Origin: Mariprofundus aestuarium
GTDB lineage: Bacteria; Pseudomonadota; Zetaproteobacteria; Mariprofundales; Mariprofundaceae
Assembly: GCF_002795805.1 (NCBI RefSeq)
Contig: NZ_CP018799.1
Location: 985,001 to 1,049,000, forward strand
Length of the DNA stretch: 64,000 bases
Reading direction: 5' to 3'
Below are positions 57,011 to 64,000 of the stretch, in pieces; positions within the stretch are counted from its first letter, which is position 1, and each line of letters begins with the position of its first letter. The notes beneath the pieces are model-generated. The model had not been told where the DNA came from and ran no database searches. It saw nothing but the letters and a program-made list of their open reading frames with translations. The translations under genes were made by a program, and so were the position numbers.

Positions 57011-57395
57011 GGTTCTGATCTCCTCTTAAGCTGCATATATCTATCATAGAGTATGCAACTTGAATAGGCTACTTCAGCAAGAGGATTAGATCTGTTTTCT
57101 CCATGAGAAGCAGCAAAGTCCTTTTCGTTTTCCAGCGATTCAGCCATCGGTCTATAATATTGTGACAGTGATGTGACTATTCATAAATAGCTCACAATGG
57201 CCTCCTGACTGCGGTCTGTTTTTCATATAGATCAGCTGTTTTGTAGACATACTGAATCAGTACCACTGCACTTTCTGAATTGCCTGATATAATAGTAGGA
57301 TTATGTGATGCTTGACATATAACCATATTATAATATCTTAACGCCATAATTTGAATTCGATCTCTAATGACGTTTAGGAAACAGGAGGAGAAAAC
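57011..57395. promoter_or_regulatory. 385-bp AT-rich divergent region between korA and the SQR-like gene
   Basis: Gene-free. It holds the korA promoter region on one strand and the SQR-like promoter on the other. On the plus strand TTGACA (57312-57317) with a 16-bp spacer and TATCTT (57334-57339) is the best candidate. TATAAT-like runs also occur at 57285-57291 and 57329. No clear operator palindrome, ORF or RNA was found. Confidence 0.45.
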
Positions 57396-58853
57396 ATGTC
57401 GCGAATCGTGATTTTAGGTGCAGGCATATCTGGCCATACTGCCGCCAGGTATCTTGATAAATGGATAGGCAAGAAACATGAAATTATCGTGGTTTCTCCT
57501 AATGCCAAATGGAACTGGATTCCATCCAATATCTGGGTAGGCGTGGGTCAGATGACTGAAGAGGATGTGACCTTCGATCTGGCTGAGGTCTATAAAAAGA
57601 CCAATGTCGATTTCCGTCAGGCTAAAGCGATTTCTATCAATCCAGAGGGCAGTGCCGATAGTGAGAAACCATTTATCACAGTTGAGTACACCCTTGAGAG
57701 CAGAGCCGGTGAGCAGGAAAATATTGAATATGATTACATGATCAATGCCACCGGTCCTAAACTGAACTTTGGCGCTACCGAAGGATTAGGCCCGGATCAT
57801 GGCCATACTGTATCGGTCTGTACTGCTGGCCATGCACTCGAGGCCAATGAGAAGCTGCAGGCGACCATCGATAGAATGAAAGCAGGCGAGCACTGCACTG
57901 TAGTGATCGGAACCGGTCACGGCATGTGCACCTGTCAGGGTGCTGCCTTTGAGTATATCTATAATGTTGATCATGTTCTGCGTGAAGCGGGCGTGCGTGA
58001 TATGGCCCGTATTGTCTGGATCAGTAATGAGTATGAGCTGGGCGACTTCGGCATGGGCGGCGTACATATCAAACGTGGCGGTTACGTCACCAACGGTAAG
58101 ACCTTCGCTGAATCACTGATGGTTGAGCGTGGCATCGAGTGGATTACCCGTGCACATGTGAAGAAGGTTGAAGCGGGCCTGATTCATTACGAGACGCTCG
58201 ATGGTGAATTTCATGAGCAGGAGTTTGATTTCTCCATGCTGATTCCACCGTTTGCCGGTGTTGGTCTGAAGGCCTTTGACAAAGCCGGTGAAGATATTAC
58301 AGCCAATATCTTTGCACCTAATGGCTTCCTGAAAGTTGATGCCGACTACACACCGCGCCCATTTGCGGAGTGGAGTGCCAAGGATTGGCCAAGGAACTAC
58401 CAGAACCCAACCTACAAAAACATGTTTGCAGTCGGTATCGCCTTTGCACCACCGCATCCGATCAGCAAACCGATGCAGAGTCCTAATGGCACAGCCATCA
58501 ACCCGACACCACCACGGACCGGCATGCCTTCAGCAACCATGGCTAAAGCTGTGGCTCAGAGCATCCGCGATATGGTTAATGGCGCTAAAGAGCCAACCCA
58601 TTCTGCGTCAATGGCAGAGATGGGTGCGGCATGTGTCGCCTCTACCGGTTCGCATGTGTTTAAAGGAACAGCTGCAACAATGACTGTGTTCCCGGTTGTA
58701 CCGGACTTTGAGAAGTATCCGGATACCGGTCGTGATATTGAGCTTACTACCGGTGAGATCGGTTTGGCAGGTCACTGGATGAAGTATATTCTACATCACA
58801 CCTTCATCTACCAGGCTAAACTGAAACCGGGCTGGTCAGTGCTACCGGATTAA
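57396..58853 (+). CDS. Sulfide:quinone oxidoreductase-like flavoprotein
   Basis: A 485-residue FAD protein of the SQR/FCSD superfamily. FAD motif VILGAGISGHTAARYLDK at the start; FMN-contact region NWIPSNIWVG; ATGPKLNFGA; the second dinucleotide motif region GTGHGMCTCQG. Cys142 (SVCTAGHA), Cys178/Cys180 (GMCTCQG) and Cys413 (MGAACVAST) are arranged like the three redox Cys of SQRs. The C-terminus (LAGHWMKYILHHTFIYQAKL) is amphipathic, suiting membrane attachment. SQRs reduce quinone with sulfide; other thiol or sulfur donors are possible. GGAGGAG precedes the ATG. Confidence 0.82.
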   Translation: MSRIVILGAGISGHTAARYLDKWIGKKHEIIVVSPNAKWNWIPSNIWVGVGQMTEEDVTFDLAEVYKKTNVDFRQAKAISINPEGSADSEKPFITVEYTLESRAGEQENIEYDYMINATGPKLNFGATEGLGPDHGHTVSVCTAGHALEANEKLQATIDRMKAGEHCTVVIGTGHGMCTCQGAAFEYIYNVDHVLREAGVRDMARIVWISNEYELGDFGMGGVHIKRGGYVTNGKTFAESLMVERGIEWITRAHVKKVEAGLIHYETLDGEFHEQEFDFSMLIPPFAGVGLKAFDKAGEDITANIFAPNGFLKVDADYTPRPFAEWSAKDWPRNYQNPTYKNMFAVGIAFAPPHPISKPMQSPNGTAINPTPPRTGMPSATMAKAVAQSIRDMVNGAKEPTHSASMAEMGAACVASTGSHVFKGTAATMTVFPVVPDFEKYPDTGRDIELTTGEIGLAGHWMKYILHHTFIYQAKLKPGWSVLPD

Positions 58854-58888
58854 TAGAATAGATATTTATAATTATTGAGGAGCATGAC

Positions 58889-59053
58889 ATGGCAAATAAA
58901 GTAACCAATAAGGAGCCTTATCAGCAGGCTTATTATCCACCAGCCCCGACCGGGTTTACCAAAAGTATGCGGACATCAGTCATCTGGCAGTTTTTCCGCT
59001 TTATCGTCATCAATCTGAAGATGCTTAAATTGATGTCGAAATCGCACCATTAA
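58889..59053 (+). CDS. 54-residue protein following the SQR-like gene
   Basis: Begins MANKVTNKEPYQQAYYPPAP and ends SKSHH. The N-terminal third is polar and Pro/Tyr-rich. The rest (TSVIWQFFRFIVINLKMLKL) is an amphipathic or membrane-associating helix with Lys residues after it. GAGGAG lies seven bases upstream of the ATG, and a strong terminator follows the stop, so it is expressed with the SQR-like gene from 36 bp before it. I do not recognise a family. A small partner anchoring or stabilising the flavoprotein on the membrane is a guess. Confidence 0.7.
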   Translation: MANKVTNKEPYQQAYYPPAPTGFTKSMRTSVIWQFFRFIVINLKMLKLMSKSHH

Positions 59054-59082
59054 TACCCAAGGGTATTAACCGCTGAAACACC

Positions 59083-59120
59083 AAAGCCCTCTGCGCAAGC
59101 AGGGGGCTTTTTCTTTTTTT
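59083..59120 (+). terminator. Rho-independent terminator of the SQR-like operon
   Basis: A 12-bp stem (59083-59094 with 59099-59110) capped by GCAA, with one G-U pair, followed by TTC and a T7 run. It is the best terminator in the window. A smaller palindrome, TAATACCC/GGGTATTA (59051-59068), overlaps the stop codon before it. Confidence 0.9.
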
Positions 59121-59265
59121 TAAATAATAGCTTAACTTCCTTCGGGTGATGAGCTGGGTAAGTATCTAGGGTGTTTAATATGAATGGCTGCTTCCAGCCA
59201 AGCCCACTCATTCAGCATTTCCTTTTTTGAACTAGAATAGAACTATAAGTGAAAAGGAGGCAGCA

Positions 59266-59691
59266 ATGAATGAGTTGGCACCTAACAAGATATCCTGCCT
59301 TTGCGGGGTAGTAACCCTCACTACCAAACCAATCAAACAACAGTTTACAGCATGTCATTGTGGCATGTGTAGGCGATGGGGTGGCGGCCCTTTGTTGGCA
59401 GTTGATTGTGGAACAGAAGTTCAGTTTGATGGGGATGAATTTGTAGCGATATATAACTCGTCTGAATGGGCAGAACGTGGGTTTTGCAAGAAGTGTGGAA
59501 CACACTTGTTTTATCGTTTAAAGGAGTCTCGAGAGTATCAAATTCCTGTTGGACTATTTGAGGAAGTGGTTACCCTGAAGTTTGGACTTCAAGTGTTTAT
59601 CGATAGAAAACCCGATTATTACACCTTTGCCGATATAACCCAGAAGATGAGTGAGGAAGAGATATACGAGATGTATAAACCTAAGAGTTAG
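59266..59691 (+). CDS. GFA/CENP-V-family zinc protein
   Basis: A 141-residue protein of the glutathione-dependent formaldehyde-activating fold. Zinc Cys in CLCG (near 11-14) and CHCGMCRRW (near 32-40), and CKKCGTHLFY around 77-86. The base composition is more AT-rich than its neighbours and codon choice differs, with AGG and CGA more frequent, which suggests recent transfer. AAAAGGAGG precedes the ATG. Its stop overlaps the stop of a permease relic on the other strand. The substrate is unknown. Confidence 0.82.
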   Translation: MNELAPNKISCLCGVVTLTTKPIKQQFTACHCGMCRRWGGGPLLAVDCGTEVQFDGDEFVAIYNSSEWAERGFCKKCGTHLFYRLKESREYQIPVGLFEEVVTLKFGLQVFIDRKPDYYTFADITQKMSEEEIYEMYKPKS

Positions 59692-59815
59692 CGACCCAGT
59701 CGTTCGCTCAGTGTCCGCTCCTTTCCGCAATCGGGCGGCGATAGTGAATCCTGATACTGTGCATAGATAGACAGTACGCCGACATGCAGGGTCAGTGAGC
59801 AGAGAGCGAATCAGT
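59688..59815 (-). pseudogene. Decayed C-terminal fragment of an ABC-2 permease
   Basis: On the minus strand, three reading pieces match the end of the intact permease at 62045-62821: LIRSLLTD against LIRPLLTE, LHVGVLSIYA against LHVGVLAIYA, and VSGFTIAARL against VAGFTLAARL, in two frames, so frameshifts have occurred. The DNA run AGTGAATCCTG and CGCCGACATGCAG are common to both. The fragment ends TCGCTAA as the intact gene ends TTCGCTAA, with the stop at 59690-59688. It is the tail of a former paralogue; nothing of the upstream part is left before nhaA. Confidence 0.75.
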
Positions 59816-59878
59816 AACGGGAGTTGCTGAGTTGTTTGAACTCGGCCGGTCAGAGGCTTTCTTTATGTTTTCAGCGGA

Positions 59879-61042
59879 TTACTTCAGAGACTTTTTGAGC
59901 CAGATGTAGCCGCAGATGGCTGAGAGGCTGGAAGCTAAAATGATACCCAGGCGCTCATCGAAGAGGAGATTGTTACCACTACTCTCAAAAGCGAGGGAGC
60001 CGATAAAGAGGCTCATCGTGAAACCGATACCGCAGAGCAGTGATACACCGTAAATAAGTGACCAGTCGACGTTCTTTGGCAGCTTGGCTAGTCCCATTTT
60101 TACTGCCAGCCAGGCAAAGGTGAATACGCCAAGCTGTTTGCCGATAAACAGGCCTAGTGCGATGCCAATGGTTACTGGATGTAACATCTCATCAATGCCC
60201 ATGGCACTTACATTCAGTCCCGAGTTGGCAAAGGCAAAGATGGGAAGGATGACAAAGGCGACCAGGCCGTGCAGGTCATGCTCCAGCTCTTTAAGCGGCG
60301 AACGCCCACTCTCCGGTTCCCTGGCAAGAGGAATAAACATTGCCAGAAATACACCGGCAAGCGTGGCATGTACGCCCGATTTCAGTACAGCTACCCACAT
60401 CACCAGTCCAAAAAAGATGTATGGCGTCAGCCTGTAAACATTTCCCCTGTTCAGCAGGGCAAGCGCAGTCATGCAGACAGCGGCGGTGATCAGACTGATT
60501 GCGGAGATATTGCTGGTATAGAAGATAGCGATAATGACGATCGCACCGATATCATCAAAGATCGCCAGCGATACCAAAAAGGTTTTTAGTGCCAGCGGTA
60601 CGCGATCACCCAGCAGGGTCAGTACGGCAAGTGCAAAAGCAATATCGGTCGCTGTAGGGATTGCCCAGCCCTGCAGGGCAACCGGATCATGGCCATTCAC
60701 CAGAATATAGATCAGAGCCGGTAGAGCCATGCCGCCAATTGCAGCAAAGGCAGGCAGAGCAATAGCGCGTGCGCTGCCCAGCTCACCTTCAAGTATTTCC
60801 CGCTTCAACTCCAGGCCAACAATGAAAAAGAACAGGGCCATCAACCCATCGTTGATCCATAGCAAAAGTGGCTTGGCAATCTGAAGCGCGCCGATACGTA
60901 CCTCTACGGGTGTATCAAGCAGCAGGTCGTAGTAGTGCGAAAGCGGAGAGTTTGCCAGCAGCATGGCAAGCAGGGCCGCGGCAATCAACAGGATGCCGCT
61001 GGCTGATTCGAGCCTTAAAAATGTTTTGATTGCTGCAACCAT
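59879..61042 (-). CDS. nhaA: Na+/H+ antiporter NhaA
   Basis: A 387-residue transporter with 12 expected helices. The family core FDDIGAIVIIAIFYTS contains the two adjacent Asp residues used for Na+/H+ exchange; other landmarks are PTATDIAFALAVLTLLGDRVP and FFFIVGLELKREILEGEL. Standard length. It faces the GFA gene across the permease relic. Confidence 0.95.
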   Translation of the reverse strand: MVAAIKTFLRLESASGILLIAAALLAMLLANSPLSHYYDLLLDTPVEVRIGALQIAKPLLLWINDGLMALFFFIVGLELKREILEGELGSARAIALPAFAAIGGMALPALIYILVNGHDPVALQGWAIPTATDIAFALAVLTLLGDRVPLALKTFLVSLAIFDDIGAIVIIAIFYTSNISAISLITAAVCMTALALLNRGNVYRLTPYIFFGLVMWVAVLKSGVHATLAGVFLAMFIPLAREPESGRSPLKELEHDLHGLVAFVILPIFAFANSGLNVSAMGIDEMLHPVTIGIALGLFIGKQLGVFTFAWLAVKMGLAKLPKNVDWSLIYGVSLLCGIGFTMSLFIGSLAFESSGNNLLFDERLGIILASSLSAICGYIWLKKSLK

Positions 61043-61138
61043 TGAGCCTCCAGAGCTATGAGGTTTTCATGTTATCTTATGTGAGATTAAAGGTGAACTA
61101 AATGACCAGTGCAGAAGGGGGTGCTTAAGAAGTAAAGC

Positions 61139-61489
61139 TCAAGACTCAGAGGAGGGATTGAGCGGCTCGGGTTGGCCGCGCATTTTACGAAATGCATTGA
61201 TCAGATAGATTTTAATATAATTAAGCATCACACCAGCCATTATGCCATAACTGATCGCAGCCATGCTGCTTAATGCACCCTGGCTGAGGGTGATGATTTC
61301 GATTGCCGATACTGCTAATTCGCCCATGCTGACGGCCGCAAACGCGATAACTTGAGGTGCGAGGAAGAGGGTCGCCGCCGCTATCGCCAGACGTTTAAGA
61401 AATATTGTTTCAAGCTTCATAAACAGAATAAACAGAGCAAGAATAGTTGCTGTAGAAAGGTGTACACCTGCGATTAGATTGATATCCAT
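61139..61489 (-). CDS. Small membrane protein of unknown function
   Basis: A 116-residue protein with about three membrane helices (GVHLSTATILALFILFMKL, AATLFLAPQVIAFAAVSMGEL, SYGIMAGVMLNYIKIYL) and a polar, Pro-containing tail. GGAGAG lies five bases upstream of the ATG. No family is recognised. It is 96 bp upstream of nhaA on the same strand and might share a transcript with it. Confidence 0.6.
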   Translation of the reverse strand: MDINLIAGVHLSTATILALFILFMKLETIFLKRLAIAAATLFLAPQVIAFAAVSMGELAVSAIEIITLSQGALSSMAAISYGIMAGVMLNYIKIYLINAFRKMRGQPEPLNPSSES

Positions 61490-61688
61490 TTTCTCTCCAG
61501 GGCCCGACGAGGCGGTGCATATTATAAGGTGACGATTTCTGCCTCCTGAATCATTAATATTCTATGAAGCTGGAGTAGCCATGGGAAAGGGTGAATAACT
61601 TGGCATCAGTACTGATCGGAGGCGATTAAACAGTTACGATACAGAAGGTACTGGTTTTCTTGGCGAGATGACCAATCTGGATATGAGA

Positions 61689-61721
61689 CAAAAAAAAGTC
61701 CCGGCACGGTCGGCCGGGACT
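61689..61721 (-). terminator. Rho-independent terminator after the 35-residue gene
   Basis: On the minus strand a perfect 9-bp stem AGTCCCGGC/GCCGGGACT with a 7-nt loop is followed by a T8 run. It lies 22 bp past the small gene's stop. Confidence 0.9.
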
Positions 61722-61743
61722 TACACTGATTCCACTCCGGGGG

Positions 61744-61851
61744 TTATAGAACGCCGCCCAGATATAGAAAGAACACTACCACTATGCCGCCCGTAATGCC
61801 TGTCAGCATCAATGCTTCCATGGTTCCGTTTACCTGCTCTGAATCGCTCAT
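61744..61851 (-). CDS. 35-residue single-helix membrane peptide
   Basis: Reads MSDSEQVNGTMEALMLTGIT and continues GGIVVVFFLYLGGVL to the stop. A polar N-terminus (about 12 residues) is followed by one strong membrane helix with GG near both ends. ACAGGAG precedes the ATG by six bases and a T8 terminator lies 22 bp past the stop, so it is very probably a monocistronic expressed gene. The layout is like the small subunits of respiratory or transport complexes (CcoQ- or CydX-like), but no homology is claimed. Too short for ordinary gene callers. Confidence 0.65.
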   Translation of the reverse strand: MSDSEQVNGTMEALMLTGITGGIVVVFFLYLGGVL

Positions 61852-62044
61852 GTTGAACTCCTGTTGTCGCCACCTGGGCGAACAAGCTTTCTAAAGTAGA
61901 ATAACCGAGAAAAATAATCAACTATTTTCATTGTGGTTAAGGTTTGTAAATATTTGAAAAATAAATATTTTTTCCACAGTTTGCCAGCCAGTGGCTCCTT
62001 CAGACGCGCCTCTGTTCTTACTATTGATGAACGATTCTAGATGC

Positions 62045-62821
62045 TTAGCGAAGCAGGCGGTGAGCGGCCAGGCGCGCGGCCAGAGTGAATCCTGCTACCG
62101 CATAAATAGCGAGCACGCCGACATGCAGCCACGGCATAGTTAACGGCATCTCTGTGAGTAGGGGCCGAATCAGTGCCACCGCATGGGTCAGCGGCAGAAT
62201 CTGCGCCACCATCTGGACGAAGGCTGGCAGGGTGTCGATCGGGTAGAAAACACCGCAGAAGAGGAACATCGGTGTCACTGCCAGGGTGAAATAGTAGAGG
62301 AAGAAGTCGTAGCTGGGGGAGATCGCGCAGATCGCCAGAGCGGGACCCGCAAAGGCGAGACCTACCAGGAAGATCACAGGTAGAGCCAGAAGTGCCGTTT
62401 CCCACTGCTGGATGCCGCCTAGCAGGCCTGCAACCAGGAAGATTGCCGTGCCGCTGATCAGGCTCTTGGTAGCTGCCCACACCTGTTCACCTGCAATGAT
62501 CTCGGCAATGCGTACAGGGGTGGCTAGCATGGACTCCCAAGTGCCCTGTTGGTTCATGCGAGTAAATGCCGAATATAAGGACTCAAAGGTGGCTGTGTTC
62601 ATCGCGCTGGAGCAAAGGATGCCGCTGGCGAGATACGCCATGTAGGGGATGCCTCCCATGGCACCAATATAAGATCCGAGGCCATAGCCGAGGCCCAGAA
62701 GGTAGAGAAATGGATCACCAAAGTTGCCGAGCATGGAGGCGCCGGCAAGCTGCTTCCAGACGAGAAAGTTTCGCCGCCAGACGGCCAGCACACGGGTGAG
62801 ATTAAGGTGAAAGGGGCTCAT
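62045..62821 (-). CDS. ABC-2 type exporter, permease subunit
   Basis: A 258-residue protein with six expected membrane helices: AYLASGILCSSAMNTATFES, GTAIFLVAGLLGGIQQWE, and LYYFTLAVTPMFLFCGVFYPIDTLPAF with the ABC-2 signature near 185-210. It resembles NodJ-type permeases. It overlaps its ATPase gene by four bases. The last part has a decayed duplicate at 59688-59815. Substrate unknown. Confidence 0.87.
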   Translation of the reverse strand: MSPFHLNLTRVLAVWRRNFLVWKQLAGASMLGNFGDPFLYLLGLGYGLGSYIGAMGGIPYMAYLASGILCSSAMNTATFESLYSAFTRMNQQGTWESMLATPVRIAEIIAGEQVWAATKSLISGTAIFLVAGLLGGIQQWETALLALPVIFLVGLAFAGPALAICAISPSYDFFLYYFTLAVTPMFLFCGVFYPIDTLPAFVQMVAQILPLTHAVALIRPLLTEMPLTMPWLHVGVLAIYAVAGFTLAARLAAHRLLR

Positions 62822-63735
62822 GCCTCTTCCCTCATATCACGCCCGGTAAGTTTCAGAAAAACATCTTCGAGTGAGGCGGGACGATGGATGAAGGTGAGTT
62901 CGGCTCGCTCGCTACAGCGTGCTACCAGTGGGCGTGCATCAATGCCGTAGCAGAACCATGTGTCGCCGACATGATCACGGCGGATATCCAGCCCTTCACA
63001 AAGCTCAATCGCATCCAGCTCATTGTGCAGCCCCCGGATTGCCACCACCTCAGGTTCAACATGCTCGACAATCAGGTCGCGCGGTGTGCCACGCGTCAGG
63101 ATCGAGCCGCGATCCAGTACCATCAGTTCATCACACAGCTCTGCGGCCTCCTCCATGTAGTGGGTGGTTAGAATCAGGGTTTTGCCATGTTTTTTCAGTG
63201 AACGTAGCCGTTGCCAGATCAGGTGGCGCGCCTGTGGATCAAGGCCCGTGGTCGGTTCGTCCAGCACAATAAGATCAGGGTTATTGATCAGGGCGCGTGC
63301 GATCATCAAGCGCCTGCGCATGCCACCGGAGAGGGCGGATACCTGATCGTCTCCACGGGAGGTGAGGGCGGCGAATTCGAGTAGATCCTCGATGCGGGGC
63401 TCGGCATCTTTAGCGCTAATGCCAAAGTAGCCGGCATAGACCTTCAGGTTCAGTCGCACGGAGAAATCCGGGTCAAGGTTATCCTGCTGCGGGACGACAC
63501 CTACGCGGCTGTGAATGGATGCATCGGAGACATCTCTACCAAACAGTCTGTAACTACCAGCAGTGACCGGGGAGAGGCCAAGCAGCATGCGCATGAGCGT
63601 TGTTTTGCCTGCGCCATTCGGGCCAAGAATGCCAAAGCAGATACCCGGTCGAATATCAAAATCGACACCACAGACCACCTCCCGGTCGGCGAATATTTTG
63701 TACACACCTTTTGCACTGACTACAGTTCCACTCAT
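62818..63735 (-). CDS. ABC transporter, ATP-binding subunit (NodI/DrrA type)
   Basis: A 305-residue ATPase: Walker A GPNGAGKTTLMRML, Q-loop VVPQQDN, signature LSGGMRRRLMIARALI, Walker B LIVLDEPTTGLDP, His loop TTHYMEEA. The C-terminal 70 residues are a regulatory extension. It is the first gene of the pair with the permease. The start lies 98 bp from a divergent ArsR-family gene that may control it. Confidence 0.93.
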   Translation of the reverse strand: MSGTVVSAKGVYKIFADREVVCGVDFDIRPGICFGILGPNGAGKTTLMRMLLGLSPVTAGSYRLFGRDVSDASIHSRVGVVPQQDNLDPDFSVRLNLKVYAGYFGISAKDAEPRIEDLLEFAALTSRGDDQVSALSGGMRRRLMIARALINNPDLIVLDEPTTGLDPQARHLIWQRLRSLKKHGKTLILTTHYMEEAAELCDELMVLDRGSILTRGTPRDLIVEHVEPEVVAIRGLHNELDAIELCEGLDIRRDHVGDTWFCYGIDARPLVARCSERAELTFIHRPASLEDVFLKLTGRDMREEA

Positions 63736-63833
63736 TGCCCTAATCTCTCACAACCGGCGGCAACTTCAATGTGTGGGAAACAGATGCATATTACATGTTG
63801 CTAATATAATCAGAATCGAATATATTACGCCGC

Positions 63834-64000
63834 ATGAGTGAACTACCGCAAATCCCAGAAGATAGAATTAAAGCTGCCAGTCAGGGTTTAAGAGCCATTG
63901 CGCACGAATTGCGCCTCTCCGTGCTCTGCCTGCTGCTTGAGCGCCCGATGTGTGTACATGAATTGATTGAGGCAACCGGAGCCGCGCAGTCCAACCTGTC
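63834..64000 (+). CDS. ArsR-family transcriptional regulator, N-terminal part
   Basis: About 55 codons are visible before the window ends. MSELPQIPEDRIKAASQGLR is followed by AIAHELRLSVLCLLLERPMC and VHELIEATGAAQSNLS, the start of a winged helix-turn-helix of ArsR/SmtB form. Metal- or sulfide-sensing Cys cannot be judged, apart from two Cys in the visible part. AT-rich imperfect repeats lie in the 98-bp gap to the ABC ATPase gene. Confidence 0.75.
   Translation, partial: MSELPQIPEDRIKAASQGLRAIAHELRLSVLCLLLERPMCVHELIEATGAAQSNL

Noticed and set aside
57312-57334. TTGACA and TATAAT as a promoter pair upstream of the SQR-like gene
   Set aside because: The spacing is 11 bp, too short; TATCTT at 16 bp was used instead as the -10.
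61852-62044. AT-rich stem AAATATT/AATATTT as an origin-like element
   Set aside because: Single weak palindrome with no DnaA boxes or repeats; simple AT-rich intergenic DNA is the plainer reading.

Overview
The window is a chromosomal segment of a Gram-negative bacterium, most likely a proteobacterium. It carries LolA, LptG-type, FadL-type and FimV-type envelope proteins, PilT-family ATPases and UbiH-family quinone hydroxylases. The combination of a sulfide:quinone-oxidoreductase-like flavoprotein, a two-subunit 2-oxoacid:ferredoxin oxidoreductase, the SHP/diheme-c/b561 haem cluster and RNase J would suit a chemolithotroph such as a Mariprofundus-like zetaproteobacterium. That placement is inferred from gene content and was not tested. 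No CRISPR array, insertion sequence, phage or plasmid module was found; nearly all of the window is ordinary, densely packed coding sequence with many 1-4 bp gene overlaps.

Layout. 1-8.4 kb: glycogen/maltodextrin metabolism. glgC, a GH57 glycosidase and malQ (cut by the window edge) are on the minus strand, diverging from pgm and glgB. 8.4-10.1 kb: a divergent GpsA-like dehydrogenase and a PlsC-type acyltransferase. 10.2-13.5 kb: three PilT-family ATPases in tandem. 13.7-18.9 kb: a coupled membrane protein / hybrid kinase / HD-GYP operon. 19.06 kb: tRNA-Leu(CAA). 19.3-22.9 kb: two overlapping UbiH-family monooxygenases, a TSUP permease and PpiC. 23-28 kb (minus): a small outer-membrane barrel, then a two-component system with PepSY, diheme cytochrome c, SHP and cytochrome b561, then a cyclic-nucleotide-binding-like domain protein.

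28.2-41.9 kb (plus): housekeeping genes mutL, CPA2 antiporter, miaA, hflX, glyA, nrdR, leuB, asd, a FimV/HubP-like polar protein, an EcfT-like membrane protein and truA. 41.9-46 kb: a hybrid kinase, suhB and an lptG-type gene. 46.3-54.4 kb (plus): pyrE, rnj, ftsK, lolA, fadL-type, rarA and crcB. 54.4-57 kb (minus): korB-korA. 57.4-59.1 kb: SQR-like flavoprotein plus a 54-residue protein, closed by a strong terminator. 59.3-64 kb: a GFA-domain protein abutting a decayed ABC-permease fragment, nhaA, two small membrane proteins, an intact ABC-2 exporter pair and the start of an ArsR-family regulator.

Functional themes are carbon storage as glycogen, electron entry into the quinone pool (SQR-like and b561/SHP proteins, with UbiH-like enzymes possibly making the quinone), reduced-ferredoxin carbon metabolism (KorAB), and surface motility/polarity with c-di-GMP turnover (PilT paralogues, HD-GYP, FimV). 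The least explained items are the 54-residue protein after the SQR-like gene, a 35-residue membrane peptide with its own strong terminator, the repeat tail of the FimV-like protein, and the permease relic next to the GFA gene.
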